Of a stretch of 64,000 nucleotides of DNA, positions 20,523 through 29,712 are shown piece by piece; within the stretch, counting starts at the first letter, position 1, and each line of letters starts with the position of its first letter. Where the stretch lies: NCBI RefSeq assembly GCF_015024225.1, contig NZ_JACJGM010000028.1, positions 1 to 64,000 on the forward strand, given 5' to 3'. The translations under genes were made by a program, and so were the position numbers. The stretch is from Nocardioides lijunqiniae. Its GTDB lineage: Bacteria; Actinomycetota; Actinomycetes; Propionibacteriales; Nocardioidaceae. The notes beneath the pieces are model-generated. The model was not told where the DNA came from, did not search any database, and saw only the letters and a list, made by a program, of their open reading frames with translations.

Positions 20523-21545
20523 GTGCAAGCTCAGACGAGTGCCCTGGCGGGCGCCGAGGTCGTGGTCACCGGCGGCGCCGGCTTCATCGGCAGCCACCTC
20601 GTGGACGCGCTGCTGGCCGCCGACGTGGCGAAGGTCCGGGTCGTGGACAACCTGGTCAACGGACGGGTCGAGAACCTTGCGTCGGCGCTGGAGGACCCCC
20701 GCACCGACCTGACGGTGGCCGACATCCGCGACCTGGCGGCGGTCTCACCGCTGCTGCGGGGAGCCGACGTGGTCCTGCACCTGGCCTGCCTGGGCGTGCG
20801 GCACAGCCTGCACGACCCGGTCGAGAACCACTCGGTCAACGCGGACGGAACCCTGGGCCTGCTGCAGGCAGCGCTGGCCGAGCGCGTCGGCAGGTTCGTG
20901 CACGTGAGCTCGAGCGAGGTCTTCGGCACCGCCCAGACCGTGCCGATGGACGAGCGGCACCCGACCTGGCCGGAGACGGTCTACGGCGCCTCCAAGCTCG
21001 CCGGGGAGGCCTGCGCCCGCGCCCACTTCCGCACCTACGGGCTCCCGGTCGTCGTCGTCCGGCCGTTCAACACCTACGGCCCGCGCAGCCACTTCGAGGG
21101 CGACAGCGGCGAGGTGATCCCGCGGACCATCGTGCGCGCGATGTGCTCGAAGCCGGCGCTGGTCTTCGGCGACGGCACCCAGACCCGCGACTTCACCCAC
21201 GTCTCCGACACCGCCGCGGGGCTGCTCGCGCTCGCGACCTGCGACGAGGCCGTCGGTGAGACGGTCAACCTCGGGTCCGGCAGCGAGACCAGCATCAACG
21301 ACCTGGTCGAGCTGATCCGCCGGTCGGTCGGCGGGGACGTGCCCGCGGCCGTCCACGCCGAGGACCGGCCGGGCGACGTCCGCCGCCTCCTCGTGGACGA
21401 CACGCTCATGCGCAAGCTCACCTCCTTCGAGCCGCGGGTCGCCTTCGCGGACGGGATCGAGGAGCTGGTGGCGTGGTTCGCGCAGCGGCCCGAGTCGCCC
21501 GAGGCGATGCTCGCCATGATCGAGGACAGGAACTGGACCGCATGA
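20523..21545 (+). CDS. NAD-dependent epimerase/dehydratase (nucleotide-sugar SDR)
   Basis: 340 residues, extended short-chain dehydrogenase acting on an NDP-sugar in the cytoplasm. The nucleotide-binding motif TGGAGFIGS is near 12-20. The catalytic triad is in the SSSEVFG block and YGASK (Tyr/Lys). RPFNTYGPR is typical of 4,6-dehydratase/decarboxylase/4-epimerase relatives. GTG 20523 follows GGGGAGAG and is preferred to GTG 20478. First gene of a tightly coupled operon; ATGA overlap with the next. Probably the 4,6-dehydratase or epimerase that opens the amino-sugar pathway; exact reaction uncertain. Confidence 0.85.
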   Translation: MQAQTSALAGAEVVVTGGAGFIGSHLVDALLAADVAKVRVVDNLVNGRVENLASALEDPRTDLTVADIRDLAAVSPLLRGADVVLHLACLGVRHSLHDPVENHSVNADGTLGLLQAALAERVGRFVHVSSSEVFGTAQTVPMDERHPTWPETVYGASKLAGEACARAHFRTYGLPVVVVRPFNTYGPRSHFEGDSGEVIPRTIVRAMCSKPALVFGDGTQTRDFTHVSDTAAGLLALATCDEAVGETVNLGSGSETSINDLVELIRRSVGGDVPAAVHAEDRPGDVRRLLVDDTLMRKLTSFEPRVAFADGIEELVAWFAQRPESPEAMLAMIEDRNWTA

Positions 21546-22132
21546 AGACCGTCGCCACGGAGCTCGCCCTGCCGGGCGTCCGGCTCCTCGAGCTCGAGAC
21601 CCACGAGGACCACCGCGGGTTCTTCTACGAGTCCTACAGCCGACGCACGTTCGACGACCTCGGCCTGGACCTGGAGTTCGTGCAGGACAACCACTCACGG
21701 TCCCGCGAGGGCGTCGTCCGCGGCCTGCACTACCAGGGACCGTCGGGGGCGCAGTGGCGACTGGTCCGCTGCACCGTGGGCGAGGTCCACGACGTCGTCG
21801 TCGACCTCGAGGTCGACTCCCCCACCTTCGGGCAGTGGCTGGCCGTCCGGCTCAGCGCCGAGAACCGCTCGCAGCTGCTGGTGCCACCGTCCTACGCCCA
21901 CGGGTTCGCGGTGGTCTCGGAGGTGGCCGAGGTGCAGTACAAGTGCACCGGCCTGCACCGGCCCGACGCCGAGCGCGCCCTCGCCCACGACGATCCCGAG
22001 CTCGCGATTGCCTGGCCGGTCGAGCGGCCGCTCACCTCGGCGAAGGACGCCGGCGCCCCCTCCTTCGCCGCCTATCGCGCCGATCCCGACTTCGGGCCAG
22101 GGTGGTCCGAGCACAGGAGCCCCCGCCCATGA
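21542..22132 (+). CDS. dTDP-4-dehydrorhamnose 3,5-epimerase family protein
   Basis: 196 residues, RmlC-like cupin. HEDHRGFFYESY, VVRGLHYQ (catalytic His) and YAHGFAVVSE with YKCT are family landmarks. The lysine usually found in QAKLVR is replaced by arginine (QWRLVR), so activity may be altered, for example to a single-site epimerase. ATGA overlaps on both sides place it in the nucleotide-sugar operon, acting on the keto-sugar made by the preceding SDR. Confidence 0.86.
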   Translation: MKTVATELALPGVRLLELETHEDHRGFFYESYSRRTFDDLGLDLEFVQDNHSRSREGVVRGLHYQGPSGAQWRLVRCTVGEVHDVVVDLEVDSPTFGQWLAVRLSAENRSQLLVPPSYAHGFAVVSEVAEVQYKCTGLHRPDAERALAHDDPELAIAWPVERPLTSAKDAGAPSFAAYRADPDFGPGWSEHRSPRP

Positions 22133-23241
22133 TCCCCATCACCCGGCTCGCACTCGGCGAGGCCGAGGCCGCTGCCGCCGCCTCGGTCGTCCACTCCGGG
22201 TGGCTGATGAACGGACCGCGCACGGCGGAGTTCGAGCGCCTGGTGGCCGAGTACGTCGGCGCCGAGCACGCCGTGGCGGTCAGCAGCTGCACCACGGGGC
22301 TGCACCTCGCGCTGCTCGCCGCCGGGGTCGGCCCGGGCGACGAGGTCATCTGCCCGTCGTTCAGCTTCATCGCCACCGCCAACGCCATCCGCTACTGCGG
22401 AGCCGTCCCGGTCTTCGTCGACATCGACCCCCGCACCTACAACATCGACCCGGAGCTGGTCGAGGCCGCGATCACCGCGCGGACCCGGGCCGTCCTGCCG
22501 GTGAGCCAGATCGGTCTCCCGGCCGACATCCCCGCCGTCAAGGCGGTCGCCGCCCGGCACGGCCTCCAGGTCGTCGAGGACGCGGCCCCGTCCCTGGGAG
22601 CCACCGTCCACGGCCGGCGCCTGGGGTCCCTGGCGGACCTCACCTGCTTCTCCTTCGACGCCCGCAAGATCCTCACCACCGGTGAGGGCGGCATGGTGAC
22701 CACGGACGACGCGCGTGCCGCGGAGCGGATACGTCTGCTGCGCGCCCACTCCGCCTCCGTCTCGACCGCCGACCGCGACCGGGCGCAGCGGGTGGTCCTG
22801 GAGACCTATCCCGAGGTCGGGTTCAACCACAAGATCACCGACATCCAGTCGGCCATCGGGGTCGTGCAGATGGGGCGGGTCGACGAGATCGTCGCCGAGC
22901 GCGAGCGACTCGGTCGTCGCTACGACGAGCTGCTCGCCGGGCAGGACGGCGTGGAGACGCCGTACGTCCCCGAGGGCTTCACCCACGTCTACCAGTCCTA
23001 CAACGTCCGCCTGCGCACCGAGCGGACCCAGGAGGAGCTGATGGTGGCGATGCTGGAGCTGGGGGTCGCGACCCGCCGGATCTTCGCCATCCACACGCAG
23101 CCGGCCTACGCCGACCTGCCCTCGGTGCGGCTGCCGCACACCGACGAGGCAGCAGCCCGGACGGTGCTGCTGCCGATGTTCTTCGGCCTGACCGACGACG
23201 AGCAGGACCAGGTCGTCACCGCCCTCGAGAAGTGCCTGTGA
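22129..23241 (+). CDS. DegT/DnrJ/EryC1/StrS sugar aminotransferase 1
   Basis: 370 residues. A PLP enzyme converting a keto nucleotide sugar to an amino sugar. The PLP lysine is K180 in FSFDARKILTTGEGGM, a form seen in the perosamine/WbpE-like branch. VEDAAPSLGA carries the PLP-ring Asp. It starts inside the stop of the RmlC-like gene and is followed after 25 bp by the Gfo/Idh oxidoreductase. One of two DegT genes in the same operon, so two amino groups or two different sugars are made. Confidence 0.92.
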   Translation: MIPITRLALGEAEAAAAASVVHSGWLMNGPRTAEFERLVAEYVGAEHAVAVSSCTTGLHLALLAAGVGPGDEVICPSFSFIATANAIRYCGAVPVFVDIDPRTYNIDPELVEAAITARTRAVLPVSQIGLPADIPAVKAVAARHGLQVVEDAAPSLGATVHGRRLGSLADLTCFSFDARKILTTGEGGMVTTDDARAAERIRLLRAHSASVSTADRDRAQRVVLETYPEVGFNHKITDIQSAIGVVQMGRVDEIVAERERLGRRYDELLAGQDGVETPYVPEGFTHVYQSYNVRLRTERTQEELMVAMLELGVATRRIFAIHTQPAYADLPSVRLPHTDEAAARTVLLPMFFGLTDDEQDQVVTALEKCL

Positions 23242-23266
23242 GCACCACCAGCCAAGGAGAACCGTG

Positions 23267-24343
23267 ATGTCCCGTGACCGTCTGGGTGTGGCCGTCGTCG
23301 GCGCCGGCTACTGGGGGCCCAACCTGGTCCGCAACTTCCTGTCGAGCGACGACTGGGACCTGGTCGCCGTGTGCGACCTCGACCCGGCCAAGGCACGCAG
23401 GCTCGTGCAGGACCTGCCCTTCGTGACCGTCACGGACTCGTTGGCCGAGGTGCTCGCGATGGGCGACGTGGACGCGGTCGCGATCGCGACCCCCGCCGCG
23501 ACCCACCAGGGACTCGCGCTCGCGGCGTTGCGCGCCGGCAAGCACGTCCTCGTGGAGAAGCCGCTCGCCGACAGCACCGCCCGCGGCCGCGAGATGGTGC
23601 GCCAGGCGGAGCTGGACGGACTGGTGCTGATGGCCGACCACACCTACTGCTACACGCCCGCCGTCAGCAAGATCCGCGAGCTGGTGGCCGAGGGGGCGCT
23701 CGGCGAGATCCTCTTCATCGACTCGGTCCGGATCAACCTCGGCCTGATCCAGCCCGACGTCGACGTGCTGTGGGACCTCGCGCCGCACGACCTGTCGGTC
23801 TTCGACTTCGTGCTCCCGGGGGGCCTCGACCCGATCGGCGTCTCCGCTCACGGCTCCGACCCGCTGGGGGCCGGCAAGGCCTGCGTCGGCCACCTCAACC
23901 TGCCCCTGCGCAGCGGGGCGATGGCCCACGTCCACGTCAACTGGCTCAGCCCCACCAAGATCCGGCAGATGGTCATCGGCGGCTCTCGCCGCACGCTGGT
24001 GTGGGACGACCTGAACCTCGTGCAGCGCGTCAGCATCTACGACCGCGGCGTCGAGCTCACCGAGCGCCCCGCCGACGGCGAGGCGCGCGCCGCGCGCAAC
24101 GTGGCCTACCGGGTGGGCGACACGTGGGCCCCGGCGCTCCAGGAGCGCGAGGCCCTCGGCGCCATGGTGGAGGAGTTCGCGGCGAGCATCCGCGAGGGGC
24201 GCGCGCCGCGCACCGACGGACGGGCCGGGCTGCGCATCCTCAACGTCCTGGAGGCGGCCGGAGCGAGCATGCGCGAGCACGGAGCCCTGGTGCCCGTGGC
24301 GGGCGAGCCGGCCGTCGCGCCCCCGGTGCGGGTCGCGACATGA
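23267..24343 (+). CDS. Gfo/Idh/MocA oxidoreductase (WbpB-like)
   Basis: 358 residues. NAD(P)-dependent dehydrogenase: N-terminal Rossmann motif VVGAGYWGPNLVRNF, then EKPLA with its conserved Lys, and the substrate domain with HDLSVFDF. In surface-sugar operons such enzymes oxidise C3 of a UDP- or dTDP-sugar before transamination. The ATG at 23267 is 7 bases after AAGGAGA. The order oxidoreductase, acetyltransferase, DegT is that of a 3-acetamido-sugar pathway (WbpB/D/E logic; inference). Confidence 0.88.
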   Translation: MSRDRLGVAVVGAGYWGPNLVRNFLSSDDWDLVAVCDLDPAKARRLVQDLPFVTVTDSLAEVLAMGDVDAVAIATPAATHQGLALAALRAGKHVLVEKPLADSTARGREMVRQAELDGLVLMADHTYCYTPAVSKIRELVAEGALGEILFIDSVRINLGLIQPDVDVLWDLAPHDLSVFDFVLPGGLDPIGVSAHGSDPLGAGKACVGHLNLPLRSGAMAHVHVNWLSPTKIRQMVIGGSRRTLVWDDLNLVQRVSIYDRGVELTERPADGEARAARNVAYRVGDTWAPALQEREALGAMVEEFAASIREGRAPRTDGRAGLRILNVLEAAGASMREHGALVPVAGEPAVAPPVRVAT

Positions 24344-25041
24344 GGCTCGTGCTGGTCGCCGCCAGCGGGCTCGCCCTCGAGGCGATCGCGGCCGTGCGGA
24401 CCTTCGGCTACCTGGAGGACGCGGTGGTCCTCGACGACGACCCCGGCCGCTGGGGCACCGAGGTGGGCGGCGTGCCGGTCGTGGGCGGCCTCGCGGAGGT
24501 CCGCCAGCACCGGCAGCACCGGGTGCTGGTGTGCGCCGGGCGGGGCACGGCTCGCCGGAGCATCGTGGAGCGTCTCGCCGGTCTCGGCGTCCACGAGGAC
24601 CGCTACCTCACGCTCGTCCACCCCTCGGTGTCGCTCCCCGCGGACTGCACCGTCGGTCGCGGCACCGTCCTGCTCGCCGGTGTCGTGCTCACCGCCCACG
24701 TCCGCCTGGGGGCGCACGTGGTCGTGATGCCGAACGCCACGCTCACCCACGACGACGTCGTGGCCGACTACGCGACGGTGTGCGCCGGCGCCGTGCTCGG
24801 CGGTCGGGTCCGGGTCGGCCCGACGGCGTACGTCGGCATGAACGCCTCCGTGCGGGAGGGTCTCACCGTCGGGGCGGGCGCCACGCTCGGCATGGGAGCC
24901 GCCCTCACCAGGGACCTCCCACCGGAGCAGGTGTGGGCCGGGGTGCCGGCCCGCCGCCTCGAGACGACGCTGGGGACCGGCCGCTCCTCCGCTCCCGACC
25001 GGCCGGGCGCGCGTGGCGCCCGAGGAAGGCACGTGCCATGA
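24340..25041 (+). CDS. NeuD/PglB/WbpD-family sugar O/N-acetyltransferase
   Basis: 233 residues. The N-terminal domain (about 1-85) has the small Rossmann-like fold of NeuD/PglD (LVLVAASGLALEAIAAV). Residues 90-205 form a left-handed beta-helix with hexapeptide repeats, ending in VWAGVPARRLE, the standard end of this acyl-CoA-dependent family. It probably acetylates the amino sugar made by the following DegT enzyme. ATGA overlaps with both neighbours. The Pro/Arg-rich last 20 residues lie outside the fold. Confidence 0.9.
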   Translation: MRLVLVAASGLALEAIAAVRTFGYLEDAVVLDDDPGRWGTEVGGVPVVGGLAEVRQHRQHRVLVCAGRGTARRSIVERLAGLGVHEDRYLTLVHPSVSLPADCTVGRGTVLLAGVVLTAHVRLGAHVVVMPNATLTHDDVVADYATVCAGAVLGGRVRVGPTAYVGMNASVREGLTVGAGATLGMGAALTRDLPPEQVWAGVPARRLETTLGTGRSSAPDRPGARGARGRHVP

Positions 25042-26138
25042 CCATCCCCCTGGTGGACCTCGCCGCCCAGCACGACGAGGTCGCGGACGAGGTGAGCATC
25101 GGCCTGGCGGACGTCTTCCGCCGGACCGCGTTCGTGGGCGGCCGCGAGGTCGACGAGTTCGAGCGCCAGTACGCCGCCTACGTCGGCACCCGGCACTGCG
25201 TCGGCGTCGCCAACGGGACCGACGGCCTCGAGCTCGCGCTGCGCGCGGTCGGGGTGCGAGCCGGCGGCGAGGTGGTCCTTCCCGCCAACACGTTCATCGC
25301 GACCGCCGAGGCGGTGTCCCGCATCGGGGCGCACCCGGTGCTCGTCGACGTCGACGAGGACCACCTGCTGATCGACCCCGAGCGGGTGCGGGACGCGATC
25401 ACGCACCGGACGCAGGCCGTCGTGCCGGTGCACCTCTTCGGCCAGACCGCGTTCGTCGAGCGCCTGCAGGCGGTGGCGGGTGACATCCCCCTCGTGGAGG
25501 ACGCCGCGCAGGCGCAGGGAGCCCTGCGGCACGGCCGCCCGGCCGGCTCCCTGGGCGCCGTCGCAGCGACCAGCTTCTACCCCGGCAAGAACCTCGGTGC
25601 CGCCGGCGACGCGGGGGCGGTGATGACCGACGACCCGGACGTCGCCGCGACGGTCAGGGTGCTCGCCGCCCACGGGTCGCCGCGCAAGTACGTGCACGAC
25701 GTCGTGGGGATGAACTCCCGCCTCGACACCGTCCAGGCCGTCTACCTGAGTGCCAAGCTCTCCCGACTGGAGAAGTGGAACGAGCTGCGCCGCGAGGCCG
25801 CCGCCCGCTACGCGGAGCTGCTGGTCGACGTGGCGGGGCTGCGACTGCCGCGGTCCGCCGAGGGCAACACCGACGTCTGGCACCTCTACGTCGTGCGGTC
25901 GCCGCACCGCGACCGCCTGCTCGCCGACCTGGGCGCCGCCGGCATCGGTGCGGGCGTCCACTACCCGACGCCGGTCCACCTGACCGGCGCCTACGCGCAC
26001 CTCGGTCTCGGGCCGGGCAGCTTCCCGGTGTCCGAGCGGGCAGCCGACGAGATCCTGTCGCTGCCGATGTACCCACACCTGGCCGGCGACCAGCAGGAGC
26101 GGGTCGCCACCGCCGTGGCCGCCTCCCTGGAGGGCTGA
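25038..26138 (+). CDS. DegT/DnrJ/EryC1/StrS sugar aminotransferase 2
   Basis: 366 residues, PLP-dependent. K184 lies in SFYPGKNLGAAGDAG, the form typical of C3-aminotransferases such as QdtB/WbpE-like proteins, with VEDAAQAQGA for PLP-ring contact and NSRLDTVQA late in the fold. It overlaps the acetyltransferase gene by ATGA. Together with that gene and the Gfo/Idh enzyme it would install and cap a 3-amino group on a nucleotide sugar. Confidence 0.92.
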   Translation: MTIPLVDLAAQHDEVADEVSIGLADVFRRTAFVGGREVDEFERQYAAYVGTRHCVGVANGTDGLELALRAVGVRAGGEVVLPANTFIATAEAVSRIGAHPVLVDVDEDHLLIDPERVRDAITHRTQAVVPVHLFGQTAFVERLQAVAGDIPLVEDAAQAQGALRHGRPAGSLGAVAATSFYPGKNLGAAGDAGAVMTDDPDVAATVRVLAAHGSPRKYVHDVVGMNSRLDTVQAVYLSAKLSRLEKWNELRREAAARYAELLVDVAGLRLPRSAEGNTDVWHLYVVRSPHRDRLLADLGAAGIGAGVHYPTPVHLTGAYAHLGLGPGSFPVSERAADEILSLPMYPHLAGDQQERVATAVAASLEG

Positions 26139-26139
26139 C

Positions 26140-27180
26140 GTGCGACTGCGTCGGCCGGTGGGGCTCACGTCGCGTCCCCGCGTCTCGGTGGTCGTGCCCT
26201 GCTACAACTACGGCCGGTTCCTCCCCGAGGCGGTGGCCTCGGCGCTCGACCAGGACCACGTCGACGTCGACGTGCTGATCGTCGACGACGCCTCGACCGA
26301 CGACAGCCTCGCCGTCGCGCACCGGATCGCGGCCGCCGACGCCCGGGTGGACGTCCTGGCCCACGAGACCAACCAGGGCCACATCCAGACCTACAACGAG
26401 GGGCTCGGCAAGGTCGGCGGCGACTACCTCGTCCTGCTCTCGGCCGACGACCTGCTGGCGCCGAACGCGCTCACCCGCGCCACCGCCCTCATGGAGGCGC
26501 ACCCGGAGGTCGGCCTCGTCTACGGCCACGCCCCGTCGTTCGCGGACGTGCCTCCCGACGTCGACCACCGTCCCCGGAGCTGGTCGGTGTGGGGCCCCGG
26601 CGAGTGGCTGGCCCCGCGCGCTCGTCGGTCGAGGAACCCGATCTACACGCCGACGGCGGTGATGCGCGCCGCCGCGTGGTCGGAGATCGGCGCCTACGAC
26701 GCACGTCTCCCGCTGGGGGCCGACATGCTGCTGTGGTACCAGGCCGGAGCCTCGTGGGGGGTCGGGCGCGTCAACAACGGCGCCCAGGCGTTCTACCGGG
26801 TGCACGGCGCCAACATGCACCTCACGAGGTTCGCCGGGATGCACCGCGACCTCGTCGAGCAGCGCGAGGTCCTCCGGATCCTCTTCGACGACCCGCCCCG
26901 GGGCGTCGACCTGGACAGCGCGCTGCGCGACCGGGCCCACCGCTCGCTCGCGCGCCGGGCTCGACGGCTGGCCCTGGCCAGCCGCCGCGACCTCGCCGCA
27001 CCCGACCAGGTCGACGCCTTCGTCCGCTTCGCCCAGGAGACGGAGGCCACCGCGACGGCAGCCGTCCCGCACCGCGCCGCGCGGCTCGCGGACGGGCTCC
27101 TCGAGCACCGGGCGGCGGCGTTCCCCCGGCGCGTCGAGGAGCACCTCCGGTGGCGGGTCTGGCGCCGGTACGGCCTATGA
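26140..27180 (+). CDS. Glycosyltransferase family 2
   Basis: 346 residues, GTG start after GGAGGG. GT-A fold: VSVVVPCYNYGRFLPEAV, VLIVDDASTDDS and LLSADD as the DxD-type site. The acceptor domain is followed by an Arg/Ala-rich helical tail (about 260-346) without membrane spans. It ends in an ATGA overlap with the flippase gene. Probably adds one sugar to the lipid-linked repeat unit on the inner membrane face. Confidence 0.9.
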   Translation: MRLRRPVGLTSRPRVSVVVPCYNYGRFLPEAVASALDQDHVDVDVLIVDDASTDDSLAVAHRIAAADARVDVLAHETNQGHIQTYNEGLGKVGGDYLVLLSADDLLAPNALTRATALMEAHPEVGLVYGHAPSFADVPPDVDHRPRSWSVWGPGEWLAPRARRSRNPIYTPTAVMRAAAWSEIGAYDARLPLGADMLLWYQAGASWGVGRVNNGAQAFYRVHGANMHLTRFAGMHRDLVEQREVLRILFDDPPRGVDLDSALRDRAHRSLARRARRLALASRRDLAAPDQVDAFVRFAQETEATATAAVPHRAARLADGLLEHRAAAFPRRVEEHLRWRVWRRYGL

Positions 27181-28661
27181 CCACGCCCGGGACCCTGGGT
27201 GCGCGGGTCCGCACGGGCATCTGGTGGAGCGCGCTGAACAACCTGACGCTGCGACTGGGCACGTTGGTGACCGGCATCCTCCTGGCGCGTCTCCTCGACC
27301 CCGAGGCGTTCGGGGTGTTCGCCATCGCCCTCACCGTCCAGACCGCGCTGATGACCCTCAGCGAGCTCGGGCTGGCGGCCGACCTGATCCGCCACGGCGA
27401 CGTCGACCGACGAGGGCCCACGATCGCCACCCTCTCCCTGGTCTCGTCCGGCTTCCTGACGGTCGCGGTGCTGCTGGCCGCACCGGCCTTCGCGGACTTC
27501 TTCGCCGCCCCGGAGGCCACCGCGGTCATCCGCGTGATGGCGCTGACGCTGCTCCTCGCCGGCATCGGGGTGGTGCCGTTCGCCCGCCTGCAGCGAGACC
27601 TGCGGCAGCGCGAGCTGTTCCACATCGAGCTGGTCGCCTTCGTGCTGTCCACCGGCCTCGCGCTCGGGCTGGCCGTGGCGGGCTGGGGCGCGATCTCGAT
27701 CGCGATCGGACGGCTGGTCTCCCAGACGGCGGTCGTGGTGCTGCAGTTCGTCCTGACACGCACCCGCCCGCGGGTCGGGTGGGACCGGTCCGTCGCATGG
27801 TCCGGGCTCCGCTTCGGCCTGCCGCTCTCCCTCGCCGGGCTGCTGTCGCTGGGGCTGCTCAACGTCGACAACGTGGCGGTCGGCCGTCTCGGGGGCGTGA
27901 CCGTGCTCGGCCTCTACAGCATCGCGTTCAACCTGTCGTCGTGGCCGAGCTCGATCGTGGGGACGGCGATCCGGGCGGTCGCGATGCCGGCGTTCGCCGA
28001 GATCCACCGGAGCGGGACGGGTGACGCGACGGCCACCCTGGCGCGCGCCTGCGGCCTGACCTGGGCCGTGGCGGTCCCGATGTCGGTCGGCCTCGCCGTG
28101 CTGGCCCACCCGGTGGTGACGATCCTGTACGGCGAGCGGTGGGCGGCCGCCGCGACGGCGCTGGTCTGGCTTGCCCCGCTGGGGGCGCTGCGGATCCTGA
28201 TCGACGTCTGGGTGGCCTACCTGACCGCGCACGGACGCTCGCTCCTGCTGCTGAGCTGCCAGCTGCTGTGGTTCCTGTCCCTGGTGCCCGCGATGTGGTG
28301 GGCGGTCCAGGGGCGGGGCCTGGCCGGCGCCGGCCTCGCCCACGTCGCGGTCGCGTCGCTCGTCGCGGTCCCCGCCTTCCTCGTGGCGCTGCGGATCGCC
28401 GGCGTCGGCAGCGGCCCGGTGGTCCGCGCCCTGGGGGTCCCGATCGCCGCGGCGGTGCCGACCGTGGGCGTCGGCGTGCTGGCCGTGGCGGCGCTGGACG
28501 ACCCGTGGCTGCAGCTGAGCGTCGCCGGGCTCGCCATGTCCGGCGTCTACGCGCTCGCGGCCGGTCCGCACCTGCGGCGGCTCACCCTCGACGACGTCCC
28601 GGCGGACCGGTCCCCTCCCCCGGCGACGGCGAGCACCGTGGGGAGCCACCGTGCTGCCTAG
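27177..28661 (+). CDS. Wzx-type polysaccharide flippase (MVF/PST superfamily)
   Basis: 494 residues with 12 or more hydrophobic spans. The N terminus (GIWWSALNNLTLRLGTLVTGILLARLLDPEAFGVFAI when read along) has the Arg-Leu-x-x-Pro-x-Ala-[FY]-G pattern typical of Wzx/PST exporters. YSIAFNLSSWP and LYGERWAAAA are further family landmarks. It would flip lipid-linked oligosaccharide across the cytoplasmic membrane. The C-terminal 25 residues are polar. Translationally coupled to the GT upstream and overlapping the next GT by 11 bases. Confidence 0.92.
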   Translation: MTTPGTLGARVRTGIWWSALNNLTLRLGTLVTGILLARLLDPEAFGVFAIALTVQTALMTLSELGLAADLIRHGDVDRRGPTIATLSLVSSGFLTVAVLLAAPAFADFFAAPEATAVIRVMALTLLLAGIGVVPFARLQRDLRQRELFHIELVAFVLSTGLALGLAVAGWGAISIAIGRLVSQTAVVVLQFVLTRTRPRVGWDRSVAWSGLRFGLPLSLAGLLSLGLLNVDNVAVGRLGGVTVLGLYSIAFNLSSWPSSIVGTAIRAVAMPAFAEIHRSGTGDATATLARACGLTWAVAVPMSVGLAVLAHPVVTILYGERWAAAATALVWLAPLGALRILIDVWVAYLTAHGRSLLLLSCQLLWFLSLVPAMWWAVQGRGLAGAGLAHVAVASLVAVPAFLVALRIAGVGSGPVVRALGVPIAAAVPTVGVGVLAVAALDDPWLQLSVAGLAMSGVYALAAGPHLRRLTLDDVPADRSPPPATASTVGSHRAA

Positions 28662-29700
28662 CGCCTCGGAGGCGGCCCGGGCCGCGGTCGGTCGCTACCG
28701 GGCCCACCGCGAGCGGCGATGGCGACGGGTCCCCGAGATCCGGGTGCACGCCCCCCGAGGCACGCCGACGATCTACTACCTCGTGCCGGACGTCGACACC
28801 CCGCACGGCGGGGTGCGGGTCGCCTACCGTCACGTCGACCTCCTCAACGCCCTCGGCCTGCGGGCCGCGGTGCTGCACACGGCACCCGGGTTCCGCGCGA
28901 CCTGGTTCGCCCACACGACCCCGGTCGTCGACAGCCGCCGGCTGCGCTTCGGGGCCGAGGACCTGCTCGTCGTGCCGGAGGTCTACGGGCCCTCGATGCG
29001 CCACCTCGATCCCGAGATCCGGGTGCTGGTCTTCAACCAGGGCGCCTACCTCACCTTCGACGCCCTCGACCTCGAGACCACGGCGCCCGGCTCGCCGTAC
29101 GAGGACCTCGGCCGGCTCGAGGGGATCATGACGGTGTCGCGCGACAGCGCCGAGCTGCTGGCGATGTCCTTCCCCGGCGTGCCCGTCGACGTCGCCCGGC
29201 CCGTCGTCGACGGGCGGCTCTTCCACCCCGGCCCCGTGCCGGACCGGCGGGAGTTCGCCTACGTCCCGACCCGGCGCGCCCAGGAGCGGAACCAGGTCCT
29301 GCACATGCTGCGCGCCCTCCGGGTGGGGTGGCAGCCGGTGCCGCTGACCGGCATGTCCGAGGCCCAGGTCGCCGAGACGCTGCGCCGGGTCCCGCTCTTC
29401 GTCAGCCTCAGCGACCGCGACGGCTTCGGCCTCCCGCCCGCCGAGGCCATGGCGTGCGGCAGCTACGTCGTGGGCTACCCGGGCGGCGGCGGGGAGGAGT
29501 TCTTCGACCCCGGCTACTGCAGCCCCGTGAGGTCGACCGCCCAGCTCGTGCGCGAGCTGCAACGGGTGATGGGCCTGCCGTTGGACACGCTCGCGGCCAC
29601 GGGGCGCCGCGCGTCCGCGTCCGTGCTGCACCGCTACCACGAGGACGGGCTGCGCGAGGACCTGCTGCGGATCTGTGCGCCGTTGATGTCGCAGTCCTGA
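28651..29700 (+). CDS. Glycosyltransferase (GT-B, family 4/1-like)
   Basis: 349 residues, GTG start inside the flippase gene. TIYYLVPDVDTPHGGVRVAY opens an N-terminal GT-B domain. The C-terminal nucleotide-sugar domain contains SLSDRDGFGLPPAEAMACG, with the EAMACG glutamate region typical of GT4, followed by YPGGGGEEFF. Last gene of the nucleotide-sugar operon, convergent with the GT2 gene at 29713. Donor and linkage unknown. Confidence 0.85.
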   Translation: MLPSASEAARAAVGRYRAHRERRWRRVPEIRVHAPRGTPTIYYLVPDVDTPHGGVRVAYRHVDLLNALGLRAAVLHTAPGFRATWFAHTTPVVDSRRLRFGAEDLLVVPEVYGPSMRHLDPEIRVLVFNQGAYLTFDALDLETTAPGSPYEDLGRLEGIMTVSRDSAELLAMSFPGVPVDVARPVVDGRLFHPGPVPDRREFAYVPTRRAQERNQVLHMLRALRVGWQPVPLTGMSEAQVAETLRRVPLFVSLSDRDGFGLPPAEAMACGSYVVGYPGGGGEEFFDPGYCSPVRSTAQLVRELQRVMGLPLDTLAATGRRASASVLHRYHEDGLREDLLRICAPLMSQS

Positions 29701-29712
29701 GAGCCGTCGACC